Made by a program: the position numbers and the translations under genes. Under the pieces are notes generated by a model. That model saw nothing but the letters and a program-made list of their open reading frames with translations. It was not told the DNA's origin and made no database searches. Shown piece after piece: positions 1-11,100 of a stretch of DNA of 64,000 nt. Every line of letters starts with the position of its first letter. The stretch's first letter is position 1. This stretch comes from Sclerotiophoma versabilis (Eukaryota > Ascomycota > Dothideomycetes > Pleosporales > Didymellaceae): assembly GCA_012274445.1 (NCBI GenBank), contig JAAROD010000026.1, positions 248,001-312,000 of the forward strand. Reading direction: 5' to 3'.

Positions 1-777
1 GGAACAGTAATTTACCAGTTTCCGACCACATGAAGACCAGTCAGAAGATACAACCCCATCCAGGATTTAGGATGAAGCACGTCAACCAACTGATATTCTC
101 AGCTGTTCAATGCTGCAAACTTCTCATATAACGGGGCTCTTGGGCCTACGTTATGGTCATGCTCGCCGACTTGGGCGGCCACTCTTTGCTGGTGGATGAC
201 TCCAATCCTCCACACCACTTCGTTACTTGCTCCCCCTACGTTCTCTGCTTCTTCTTTTGTGTTTTCTTGCTGTGGCGGGGGGCGGGGGGGGGGGGGGGGA
301 TGCTAGTAGCGAGGCTTCTTTCGTTCTCAGCGGTCGATGTGATTGACGGCTAATTAAGTGGAGCTGGGCAAGAAACGCGTCTGGGTGTTCTCAAAATACC
401 ATGACATGGCATCAGCCATCCTCCACCTGTGCACTTGAAATCAGGGAAGATGTGGTACTGAGGAGGCTTGCGAAGATTTGGTGGCTGGCCAGTCATCAAA
501 TTTGACTGTTGCTACAGCAAATGTTATGACGGAACGGAGAGTGGGGAGAAAGAGATGCCGCAGGCATGAGGTGAAGATGCAAGATTGTTGACACAGGAAG
601 TGTTATATCCGACAGTCCCTCATCTGTCTCCCGGTTGAGTATTTTCTATTTCGTTACGACACTAGACATTTGATAAAACCCACACCGTCCTTGTGGTTTC
701 ACCTTACCGAAATGCGCTACGGCCACTACAAGAAGCCTTGCATAGTTCTCAAACACTTACTTGCTCAGATAGTTGTC
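1..777. other. Left-edge intergenic stretch
   Basis: I see no convincing gene here. The short open frames have no family resemblance or splice structure. The only notable element is the G-rich tract listed separately at 277-299. Confidence 0.5.
277..299. repeat. Poly-G tract
   Basis: Six G, one C, then 16 uninterrupted G. It is a homopolymer prone to length change and to sequencing error, and could fold as a G-quadruplex. It lies outside any gene I can support. Confidence 0.9.
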
Positions 778-2095
778 TCATTCGGCTGGTGCGTCTTCGA
801 CTTTCCATATAAGAGAAGGCTCACGCATGCCTGAAGCAGCAGTGTCCGCTAAAAATGCTTCGATCCTCCTCACGCGCCTATTACCGAGCTCAGGCTTATG
901 CTGGGCTGGTCGATATTAGCGCTAGAGAATGTCTGTACCAATTGACCTGACTTACCAAGCAAATACCCAATACCGACACCGTTGGGAGAGCCTGGCCTAC
1001 TGTCAGTCCTGCAGCGACTGTGCACCAGTCGAACCGGCTTACCAAGAATGAGAGGACCAGGGTCCTGGTCCGCTGACCAGTCTACCCAAGGATAGGGCTT
1101 TAGTGCTTTGTCTGCATCTTTGAGCGGCTCCTTCGACGATTCTTCAAGAGCAGCAGCGATTAACCGCTGTGTCGCGCCATTTGTGATTGACCAGGTGATA
1201 ATGTAGTTGAGCTTGACACCCTTATCGTGGTAGGGCTTCCAGGCTAGCCAAGTTATGTCTGAGGACGATCGCAGATCTGGGAACTCTGGAGGTTGGACGG
1301 GAGGGCGACGGTACTGACTCTGATGTGCAGCGCTATATCGTTTTGCGAAAACCAAAACTACGAATATGTTAAGAAGGTGTCTCTGTCAAGAGCTCGAACA
1401 CTTACCACCGTCCTTTGCGTTTATTGCGAACTGGTACAGGGCGCCGGTAACCTATGGCAAGGTTAGACCTTGCGGCAAGTGAGTAAGGAGGAAGAGCTTT
1501 TACCCTCACCGTCTGACCAGTACGTGGGTTGGTGTAGGTTTGGTCGTCGATGCTAATGGTCTTGTGCTCAGGGTCCCCGTGGGTGATGCGGACGCACTTC
1601 CAGTCCTTTTTGTCGGCCGAGACACCCTTCGACTCAAGAACAGTCTGCAGACCATACATACCTTTGCCGTTACCCATGTCGCACTTGGGGTTCTTTCTGG
1701 GTGTCTTGGTGATGTAGCCCCATTTGGTGAGGTCTGTTTGTTGATGAGAAAATGATCAAAGATGACGGACATACCATACCGTCCAGCTGCAGATAGTCAC
1801 TATGAGCAGAGGCTTGAGACGGCGCAAATAACTGCCCAGCCTTTGCATCGTCCATGTGCATCATCGACCACAAAGCACAACCTTTGTTCTTGGCTTTGGC
1901 ATACTCTTGACCCATGGCCGGAGAGCCATCCCAACGCTTTGACAAGTTAGAGGCGTTTGTGAAGCCGGTATCGCTCAGATTGACTGCCGTCTGGATGAGA
2001 CCAACTCTTCCAAACTTGCCCGAGTGATTGGCAGTCGGCGAGGCGGAAATAATGGACAGAGCCACAAGCGAGATAAGGAAAGCGCGTGTAGTCAT
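778..2095 (-). CDS. Secreted fungal protein of unknown function, five exons
   Basis: My model is 2095-1780, 1733-1406, 1332-1043, 991-956 and 905-778. The introns are 46, 73, 51 and 50 bp, all GT-AG, and the total is 365 residues plus stop. The protein opens with a typical signal peptide (MTTRAFLISLVALSIISAS), so it should enter the secretory pathway. Landmarks I associate with a conserved family of fungal secreted proteins are KRWDGSPAMGQEYA near residue 53, DLTKWGY, LRSSSDITWLAW, SPNGVGIGYLLAQHKPELG and a C-terminal VEDA. No enzymatic motif is visible. The phase fits at every junction: for example exon 1 ends with one base and exon 2 supplies two to give LDDLTKWGY. Confidence is high that this is one gene, moderate for exact boundaries. 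Function is unknown; an effector or cell-surface role is possible but unsupported. Confidence 0.75.
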
Positions 2096-2602
2096 GCCTG
2101 GGTCAGTTCTGGCTCAATTTTGTGAGATTTTGTCGGAGATCAAATCTGAGGCGAGTTGAGGTAAGCAGAAGCTCTGTGGCGATCAGGTGCTCAACCTGAG
2201 TGGATTAGTCTGATGAAAGTGAAAGCAAAGTTTGCAGTCGTCTGCTCCTTCCTTGTAGTGAACGCAGCTACTGATGGCGAAAGTGCTCAGGCATTCTTAC
2301 TAATACATCTATAACATCGAGTTTTACCACCTTTACGACGGCTTATAGTCCGGCAAGTGAACATGTCTCTTTTGCTCTGTATGCCGCTTGGATGCGAGAA
2401 GAAACCATCCGTGTCTGCGGTGAGAATATGCAATAACAGACGAGAGACGAGAAACTTCAAGACACAAGACCAGCTAACAACCAAACAGAGAGTTGATTGC
2501 AATTGTCGTTATTTGAAGAATCATGTTGAAGATCCAGACCAGCAGGCATATTAAACATTGCCAATATCAAGATTACACGCATTGCACATTGAGCTACATG
2601 CA
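2096..2602. other. Intergenic, tandem minus-strand genes
   Basis: This separates the nitrilase stop from the start of the secreted-protein gene. It should hold the promoter of the latter. I see no further gene. Confidence 0.5.
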
Positions 2603-3708
2603 TCAGCGCGTCTGCTGTTTAATCTCCCCATTTTCTTTCTTCTCCTCACAGCGGATTTTGAAGCGATCCAGCTTCTCATCAGCCCAGTGAGGTCGCGCGT
2701 CGAAGCCGAACTGCAATATTTCAGGTCGTTGGTAGTGACCAGCAGCATCGATCCAGACTTTGACAGCACCAAGCTGCGCAAAGTCAACCTCTCCTTGCAC
2801 CAGCTTTTCCTCACCGCCTGTATGAGGACCTGCGATGAAGTTACAGAAAGGGGCTATGATCGACGACCAGCCGCCCCCTGCTTTGACAAGGTCTTGCGGT
2901 CCCAAATTCTCTTCCATCCAGTTTAGACACGTGTGGTCGATATAGTTGGAAGCAGTAATGACGAAAACCTGTGCAGTCAGGGCGTGTGCTTTCATCAGAG
3001 CTTCGATTTGCGCGTCAGCGACCTGTTCGAAACCAGCCATTGTCGAGAGAGCAGGCCATGCTCCCGCATGAATGTGCTGATTTTGCATGATCAGCGCCTG
3101 ACGAGCACCGTTCATGGTGTGCTCCCAGCATGCCAGACCGCCCAGGTTGTACCCAAGCGACAGCGGCCAATTGCGTAAAGAACTGCCGTTACCCTGAGCC
3201 CAGATGTAGCGCTCGACATAGGTTGGCTGGAGCTTGCGATGGATGCCGAGAATAGTTCCGTCATTGTCGATGATGACTTGTGAGTTGAACAGAGTGAATC
3301 CGTTTGCAACACGCTCAGAAATGCCCAGATTGATGGCGACACCGGTACGGCGGCACACATCTTGGATGGCGCCAACATCCTCTCCGTCGGGTTCAACCAC
3401 GACGCTCTCCTCAGCGTATTTAGCTAAAGCGCCGACCTGCTTCAAGGGGGCGTAGCATTCAGCCCAGTACTATGGTTCTCATCAGCACATGGTATTTCGG
3501 ACCAGTTCAGCCCCCGTTTGGGCAGCCACGTTAGATTACTGACAGGATAGCCGGGGATGAACGTTTCAGGAAATACAAGCAGCTTGATACTTTCTTCTGC
3601 TGCTTGTTCGATCAGAGCAATTGTTTTTCTGATTGTCGCAGCCTTGTTCATAAACACCGGTGCTGCATGGGCGGCAGCCACCTTGAACTTGGTTTGTTTT
3701 GCCGCCAT
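2603..3708 (-). CDS. Nitrilase (carbon-nitrogen hydrolase family)
   Basis: Nitrilases convert nitriles to carboxylic acids and ammonia in the cytosol. Two exons, 3708-3544 and 3469-2603, with a 74 bp GT-AG intron, give 343 residues, a normal length. The Glu-Lys-Cys catalytic triad is visible: Glu48 in FPETFIPGYP, Lys134 in HRKLQPTYVE and Cys169 in GGLACWEH. The start is MAAKQTKFKV at 3708; an upstream in-frame ATG at 3798 would add 30 residues that look like untranslated sequence. The GLACWEH context favours a nitrilase over cyanide hydratase, where I would expect NCWEN. The substrate (aliphatic, aryl or arylacetonitrile) cannot be read from the sequence. The C-terminal 20 residues are charged and variable. 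Confidence 0.88.
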
Positions 3709-4474
3709 TGTGTTGGCTATCGAGTCAATGACGCGTAGGCCAACCGCGCCGAGGGAGGAAAAAGTAAACAAGGTGCAAATGAGGGGACAGCGCGGCACAC
3801 CTCGCTACATGAGGCTCCCACTTATGGGTTGTTTTACGAAAGACCAACCCCACCCTATGACTTAGCATGGTTAAATAGCGAAATGTAACTAGATCTAATT
3901 TGTTTGCGTTTGTAGGCCAAATGCCGGTAATATCTTGGTGGGGCGGGTCATCGCAACAGCTACCTACAACACCAAGAAAAGTATTGCGATAGCTTCCATA
4001 AGCAAGTCAACAGCTTTACAATAAATGGCTGTAATTGTCTCTAATTCAAAAACGTCTCGACTTGTTATATGAAAAGTCATGGGGGGAGGTTGGTCTTTCG
4101 AGAAAAACGCCCATATCTCCATTGCACTACGAGCCGACCCATCTACGAGCCGGGTCCGTTAGCCTCTGCCGCACTTGTCGTGTACCAAAAGCTGGGTCAG
4201 ACAAGCGAACCCAGCGTGTGTCACCTCGCGAACCCATGTCGTGACGTTTGTCTTGCTTGAATGTGGCTAACGCCTGCAAGCTTTGTTGTGCGAGGTTACG
4301 CAGACGTGGGTTCTTAGGCTCAGCGCCAGTAGCTGTGGTCACGACTTCCGGGTCTCAGCTCTTGTGACATCTCCCTTACGTGACCACAAACGACCCAGGT
4401 CCGAAGCTGGACCCCTCCTTGCGCTCCCATGATCGACTTTGCCTGCATCTTCTAATGTATTGCGCGCTCATGCT
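3709..4474. other. Intergenic between divergent genes
   Basis: This is the shared upstream region of the nitrilase (-) and the rhodopsin-like gene (+). Overlapping short open frames at 4035-4342 look like chance. I see no motif I would defend. Confidence 0.45.
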
Positions 4475-5930
4475 ATGGCCGTTGATTATTTTGCAGACCC
4501 ACCACCTGGACTTGACTTGAAGGAGTCGCGGACTGCTACCAACAATGCCGTTGGAATCGTACTCTTCGCCTTGTCAGCATTATTTGTTGGTCTACGGTTA
4601 CTCACAAGACTGAGATTGAAACGCGAAAGGCTTGGCCTAGATGACTACCTTATGTTCCTGGGACTGGCATTGAATGCTGGGAATCTGGCGTGTTGCATAG
4701 CTGGTGAGTCTATTGGAACTGGCATTTGAAGAACTATTAAGCATGGCTAATCGTGCTGTAGGTGGCTTCTTTGGCCTCGGAAAGCACATCTGGTCACTTG
4801 ATGCATACCAGATGCGCCAAATCACCATCGTACGAGCTTCACTTGGTTCCTGAGGTATTCTGTTGACATATCATGTAGATCACATTCGCGTACGTTTTCA
4901 TCTACGCGTGGAGTGTATGCATCATCAAGTTCTCCATTCTCGCTCTCTACCGCCGGATCTTCGGCATGTCATTTATGGGCTGGTTCTGCGTTGCATTGAC
5001 TGCGGGCTATCTCATTACGAACCATGTCGTACTACCGCTCTATACGAAACCTCTGGATTACTACTGGAATCAGTGGTATGGTGCCGATGGCATTGTCCAG
5101 GTTGATGAAGCAAAAGTAAGTATTCCTTGTGATTTTACTCTTGCTCTCGCTAACTTGGTTGAAGTTCTATCTTGGTGTCGGCATAATCAACCTTTTCGGC
5201 GATATCTGCATTTTGACTGTGCCCATCTCGAACGTCATACGACTACGACTGGCGAGAACTCAGAAGATCGCAATCATGCTGATCTTTCTGCTCGGAAGTT
5301 TGTACGTGGTCCCTGAATCCATGATGTCGGTCCTACTGTGGGGATAAGTCCTACACGGTGGGGAGACCGAGGTCCGTAATGTTTGCTGACAGTACTAGTG
5401 TGTGCTTTGCCTCCATGTACCGTATCATTACCATCACTCGGCTGGTTACAACAACTGACATCAGCTGGGCCAAGAGCGATGTCTTCATCTGGTCCTCCGT
5501 CGAGCCCTCCATTGGCATCATATCCGGCTGCCTGCCCACCCTTCGCCCGCTGATGTTACACATCTTGCAGTCATGGTTTAACTTCATACCTTCAGAACGA
5601 TGCTCGAGCGGTAAAGGGTCGCGTTCGATCAGCCTCAACCACGTCGAAACCATCGGGAAGAAGCGCACGCGCAAGATCTCAAAGCAAGATACGCTCGTCG
5701 GCGGTTCACAATTTTCGGGGCTTCATATTGACGGTGATGAGGATGAAGGCCGAGGGCAGCATTCAAGAGCCTGGAGGCCAGATGAAGATGAGATGTGTTT
5801 GACGACGACAACGGTGCATGCTCGAAGTGATAGCAGGACTGGGACTGAGCACAGTACATCGGAGGCAAGAGATGGTGGAGGTATCAACGTGACAAAAGAA
5901 TTTGATTGGGACGAAGCGACGCGAAAATAA
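4475..5930 (+). CDS. Fungal rhodopsin-like (Pth11-type) seven-helix membrane protein
   Basis: Five exons, 4475-4703, 4762-4829, 4879-5115, 5165-5301 and 5399-5930, with GT-AG introns in matching phase, encode 400 residues. I chose ATG 4475 (MAVDYFADPPPGLDLKES) because the open frame upstream has no ATG. The first two thirds carry about seven hydrophobic helices, starting AVGIVLFALSALFVGLRLLTR, and include features of the fungal integral-membrane rhodopsin domain: LDDYLMFLGL, IKFSILALYRRIF and SVEPSIGIISGCLPTLRPL. The last ~130 residues are hydrophilic, Ser/Thr/Asp-rich and cytosolic. Relatives of Pth11 have been linked to surface sensing, but most members have no assigned ligand, so a receptor role here is inferred only. 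Confidence 0.8.
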
Positions 5931-6511
5931 AGCTGACATAATAATTAGTGAGTAGCATTCTCAAAGGACAGCACTATCTGCAGGAGCATTTCGCTTATTC
6001 GGCAGACATGATTTGCACCAATTGCGCGTTTTCAAGGCCTATGCGTGTCTATAGCACACTGTCGTCTTCAGAATCTTGTTTAAGGCGCCAAAAGTCTTCA
6101 AGATAGTACTAAGTGTCTGCCATGAAAGTCAGACTTGGATCTTACTTATTCTGCTACCCGAAAGATAGGTCCACCAAATAGGGAAGATGTCCATCTAGAA
6201 AGCGTAAGCCTATCCATGTCGAAGCTGACGGGCTACCGAACAAGACTTGAAGAATGCCATCCTACCCCCTGTCCTTCGATTGAACTACGATATAGCTTGC
6301 AGGGGGACTCGAACCACAAGCTCAACGCAGCACCGCCACCGTCACTACTGCCGATCTGCAGTGAAAGACCTGGAGGCACATTACTCATGCTGCGAGCAAT
6401 ATGAGGGCGCCTGATCAATTTCACTCGTCTGATTCAGGCACCAAACAGCTCGCTCTCATGTAAGGTAACTTTCACTGATTCAGAATCACTCATAACCACT
6501 ACCAATTACCC
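5931..6511. other. Intergenic
   Basis: Nothing supportable was found. A GGTTCGAGTCC-like string on the minus strand near 6308 recalls a tRNA T-arm, but the stem does not pair and no other tRNA arm is present. Confidence 0.45.
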
Positions 6512-7523
6512 ATGTCCAACATGCCCACGCTGCGACAGTACCTTGAACAAACTTATTCCAATCCGGCCCATCGCCCAGCTACAATGCTATTGCCAACCCA
6601 ACTTACTCAGGGAATGCGTCTCCCAGAGGCCTATCTAAACAACTCCACGTTCGTAAAATCGACGCCAGATGACAACCCACAGATGGGCGCAAGCTTTAAA
6701 GCCACCTTACTAAATGTAGATTCGAAAGGCATTGATACTGAAGAGGAAGACAACACGGCGATGGAGGAGTACTACCTGAATAAGATGGACGAGCAAAGAG
6801 ACATAGGTACAGTATTCGGGAAAGGTGTTAAGACATGGAAGTCGCATGGCGGCACTGTGTACACACTTTTCGACGGCGAATAAGTAAACGGAGAGATTCT
6901 GATCCCTCGGAAGCGGAGGCGCAGTGGACAGGGACCCAGTGCAAACACGCTCCCGGCGCGCAATGCTACCAAAACCCCCCAACTCCCAGCCGACGAGACG
7001 CTCAACGCACCAAAAACGACACACGACTCATCAACATCCTCTATCCAGGCGCAAAGCCGCTCCACACTCTCCACTGCGCCCGCTACAGTGGCAAACCCTC
7101 CAACCCCAGCACCGCCCCTTGAGTATCGCACACGCACCCCCGACGACACCGTCTTCTACCACAGCTCGGCCGGTATAAATCCTCTCGGCGCGCATGCACG
7201 TCCAATACTTCGTCCAGCACATATCAGTAATTCGCTGCTGCCACGACGACGCTCCTTGCCTTAGCAGACGCCACACCCACCCACTCTCGGACCGGGCGCG
7301 CTCACGCCCCAGCCACCGAGCGCGTATAATCGTCTCTGGCTCGTTCGGCAGCTTCCAGGGCCCCGTGGGCAGATTCGATGAGCGCCCGTACCGTCTCCTT
7401 ATCATTGAGGCCCGTACCGCGGCGACGGCTGCGAGGGAGACGAGTGCGGATGGCGCAGATACGGAGATGCAGAGGCTCGCGTATATCGAGAAGGACAAGG
7501 CGAGGCCGTGGTTGAGGAACTAG
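6512..7523 (+). pseudogene. Uncharacterised gene, probably disrupted by two stops and a 1-bp shift
   Basis: The open frame from ATG 6512 (MSNMPTLRQYLEQTYSNP) runs 123 codons to TAA at 6881. The same frame then continues with convincing protein-like sequence (GEILIPRKRRRSGQG, PPLEYRTRTPDDTVFY) to a TAG near 7262, and beyond it to about 7360. There the sense-looking frame moves to the +1 register at a short C run and reads on to a stop at 7523, ending in TEMQRLAYIEKDKARPWLRN. The span of 1012 bp equals 337 codons plus one base, as expected for a single-exon gene with a 1-bp insertion. TAA and TAG could each derive from CAA or CAG by one C-to-T change. Alternatives are unusually short introns (35-41 bp) with poor signals, or sequencing errors. 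I recognise no family. Confidence 0.5.
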
Positions 7524-8195
7524 AAGGGGGATCATGCGGAGAACTCAACTGCTACAGGTCAAAGATGTGAGGTGAGGAGGAGCTAAGACCGGGTGACTCT
7601 CCATATTGGAGAAGAGAAGGACGTTGGGAGTGCAGTGGTTTCAAGAGTTTTTTGCACCGGCGTTTGGATCCATATGTGGAGATTCGAGACCACACGCGGT
7701 GTTGATTCTTTTAACGTGGTCGAGCTCTTGATGACGAATACGTTTGTGGTCTCGGTGCACTGTGCGCAGTTGATGAGATGAGATGAGATGAGACTATGTT
7801 CAGGAGATGGGGCTTTTCGTAGTAGCACAAAGCTCGTAAGGATCAATGGCAGCTCCTGTACACTGCTTATGTGCGACGAGCATATCGGTGAGTCGGAGCG
7901 GACGGAAGCTGGGCGCTGGACAACGTGGTATCATATGCACCTCTGGCTGCCATGATAAGCAGGCGGCATCGTTTCTTTCGAGAGAGACTGAAGGGACGGG
8001 TAGTCAGCCCAGGTTCATGCTATTCGTGTCAAGGTGCACGTCGGCACTCATTGAGCGTGCGTGGTAAGATGAGAAAGGACATGACATAATGACTTCAATA
8101 TAATAACAGATAAGCATTCTTTTGTCGACCTGATATGCAACGCCGCCCAATGCAAGACTATCCTCCTATCGGCACAATCCCCGCCAAGATAGTGT
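7524..8195. other. Intergenic with a GATGA microsatellite
   Basis: This contains about four GATGA units at 7772-7793. I see no gene. It is the 3' flank of RRP5 on the minus strand. Confidence 0.5.
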
Positions 8196-11100
8196 CTACT
8201 CGTCGTCCTTGCCAGCCTTCTCCTCTCTCCACTGCTCCTCGAGTGCCTTGACACGCTCAACGCCTTTAGCATTGCCGTTGCTGCTTTCCCATTCTGCCCA
8301 CTTCTTGTACACGGTACTTATCCTCTTTGACTTTCCACCTGCCTTTGCTGCACGTTCGTAAAGAGCGCGAACAGCGTCGTCGGTTCCGTGGCTCCTCTCC
8401 AGGTCAATGTATACATCCCACACGTCGCCCTTTTTTGGGTACGTGCTGACCAGCCCTTCGAAAATGGTGCGCCCACGCTCGGCGTCACCGTTGGGGCTTT
8501 TGAACTCTAGTGCGGCGAACTTCTGCGTTAGATAGCGGTGCTGTGCGCTGGGAACTGACTGGGTTGCGCGCTGGAGGAGTGCACGGGCACGTGTTGGCGA
8601 AGGAGGTGAGAGAACATCCATGAGGAAAGTTGCGTAGCCGAGCCAGAAGGCAGGGTCGGCAGTGAAGGTTTTCTTCTTTGTCATGGCCTGGTAGAGGTTG
8701 TCCGCCTTCTGCAGTGATATTAGTATGTCAACGACACAGAGAGGGATAAGGTAGACTTACGTCAATTTTGCCAGATGAGATGTAGATCTTGATCATGCGC
8801 TCGTGCATCTCACGGTCGTCCTGTTGTTGGCATGCTTCTTTGAAGGTCGACTCGACTGCTTCGTCGCTGACGTGTTCGTTCTCCAAGTGCAACAGAGCTG
8901 TCCAGACATTGAGCTTTTCCGTGTCTTCGCGAGCGTTGATGGTGGCAAGCGCCCGGCGGGCGATCTGGCGTGCTTTCTCGATTTCGTTGAGTTCGCGCTG
9001 GAACACCATGTAACGCACCCAAAGCTCAGAGCTGTTGGGCTGGCCGAGGAGCAGGCGCTCGTAGTCTGCGACAGACTGAGGGCCATATGCATCAAGATCG
9101 CCGGTGCGGTCTTCCTTGATGGTGGCCTTCTTGCTCTTCTTCTTCTTTTTGCTGGGCTCATCGTCAGATTCAGAGTCAGAGGCGGCCTTCTTTTCGTCAA
9201 ACTCGAGATTCGCGCCTGTCCAATCGAAGCCAGATGTGCTCAAGCCGGGACCCGCAGCCTTAGCTGGCTCAGCGTCTGATTCGTCATCGGAGTCTTCCTG
9301 GGCGGCGTCGTCCTCGTCTTCGGAGTCTGCGCTCTTGACACTCCTCATGTCAACATCGTCATCAAGCTCGATACCACCATCTTCCATCTCAGAGTCATCC
9401 TCAGCCTCGACATCGGATGCGTCGTCCATCTCTTCGTCTTCGTCGCTTTCGCCCTTAATCTCAGAGTACTTCAACGTGAAGCCGATCTTCCTCTTCTTGG
9501 GATCGACATTCAGAACCTTAGCCTTGACAACATCATCGTTCTTGTACATCTCCTTCACCTTCTCCTTGTCGACCTGCGTGTCGGCAAGCTGAGAGATGTG
9601 GCAGAGACCACTGACGTTGTTCGAGTTGTCAACGAGAAGGAAGACGCCATAGTCTTCAACGTGACGAACCTTGGCAGTCACGATCTGGCCAACTTCGAGG
9701 TCAGTCCACCCAACGCGCTCGGTGTACTGGCCCTGAATAACTGAGGTCTTCAAACTTAGCTGGAGGTTGCGCATGTCCTCCTTATTGGAGATGACCTTTC
9801 CAGTAACGAGCTGGTCAACTTGGAATGCGGCCTTCCAGTCTTTGATGTATGCATCTGAGAGCTCACTGACACGAACGTAGGCGTCGACCTTAGGACCAAG
9901 ACGCACGTAAAGACCATTGTCAGCAACCTGCTTGATGAAACCACGCACGACTTGATTGACCTTCAGATCAGACCTGTCCTTGATCTCGGGGTCCTTGACG
10001 GGCAGAGAAGAACTGAGGACCTTCGACGGCCTGGCTGACAGACCGAGTTTCTTGTTGGAAACGTCAATGTCAACAACGCATACGCGAATAACGTCGCCGA
10101 TCTTGAACTCTGAGGGCTTAGCCTTGTCGTAATCATCGGCAAGTTGCTCGAGGTAGATAGGTGCGGCGATGCTCTCGTTTACATGGACAACGATGGACGT
10201 GTCATGCGTCTTAGTAACACGAGCCGGCAGGACGTATCCGACCTTCAAGTCTTTGAGTGTGAGCTTGTTACCGGTGACTGAAGACGTTGCTGTCAGATCC
10301 AAGCGCCCAGCAGCGACATCCACCGACTTGACGCGGACCTTGAGGGCAGAGCCGACTGGGAAGTTGGCCTCAATGGCAGACAGCTTTTCAAGGTCATCAG
10401 TGAGGTCGAGGAAGTCAATTCGTCCGCGGACGTTGGCTGAGATGTTGACCCAGACAAAGCGGTCCGCGATGTTGTTGACAAAGGCTACGAATGTAGCGTC
10501 CGGTGTAATCTTCTCAAGGCTCAGGACTTCAGTCTCCGTGGTGAGCTTTTCCTTCTTCGCGGTCAACTCGTATGTCGGTGTCTTGTTGCTCGAACGATGT
10601 GTGATAGGAAGGAAGCGGTGGTTGCGCGCGTCGTGTCGGCCAAGAACCTTTGCCTTGATTGTGTCATTCATCTTGAACTGCGCCAACGGGTTCTTCTTGT
10701 CCTTGATGTCGTCCCATGACTCGAAGACCTCAGCAACAGAAATCCGTCCCTGCACGTTCTCGCTAAGAGCGACGTTCAATTGCGTGTTCTTGATAGACCT
10801 GATGCGGACGTTTGCAGTAACACCAAACTTGATGTCAGTGGTGGATGTAATCTTGGGATCGACAGGGTCCACTAAAGCTTCGCCAGCTGTCTCAGTGACC
10901 TTCGAGGCGCTATCCATGTCGACATCGGCATCGGTCTTCATGGACAGCCAGAAGAGCTCCTTAGACTCGTCGGCGTGCGTAACCTTAGCGGTAATGGATT
11001 GGTCCTTGCGCAGACCAAAGTTCGGTGATCGAAGCATTTCGTCAGTGAGCTGTGACTTGAAGACGGCACCGCTGATGTTGTTGCCGAGCTCCACAAACGC

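Noticed and set aside
6230..6320. Possible minus-strand tRNA (GGTTCGAGTCC-like T-arm)
   Set aside because: The T-stem has two mismatches, and no acceptor, anticodon or D-arm can be drawn around it.
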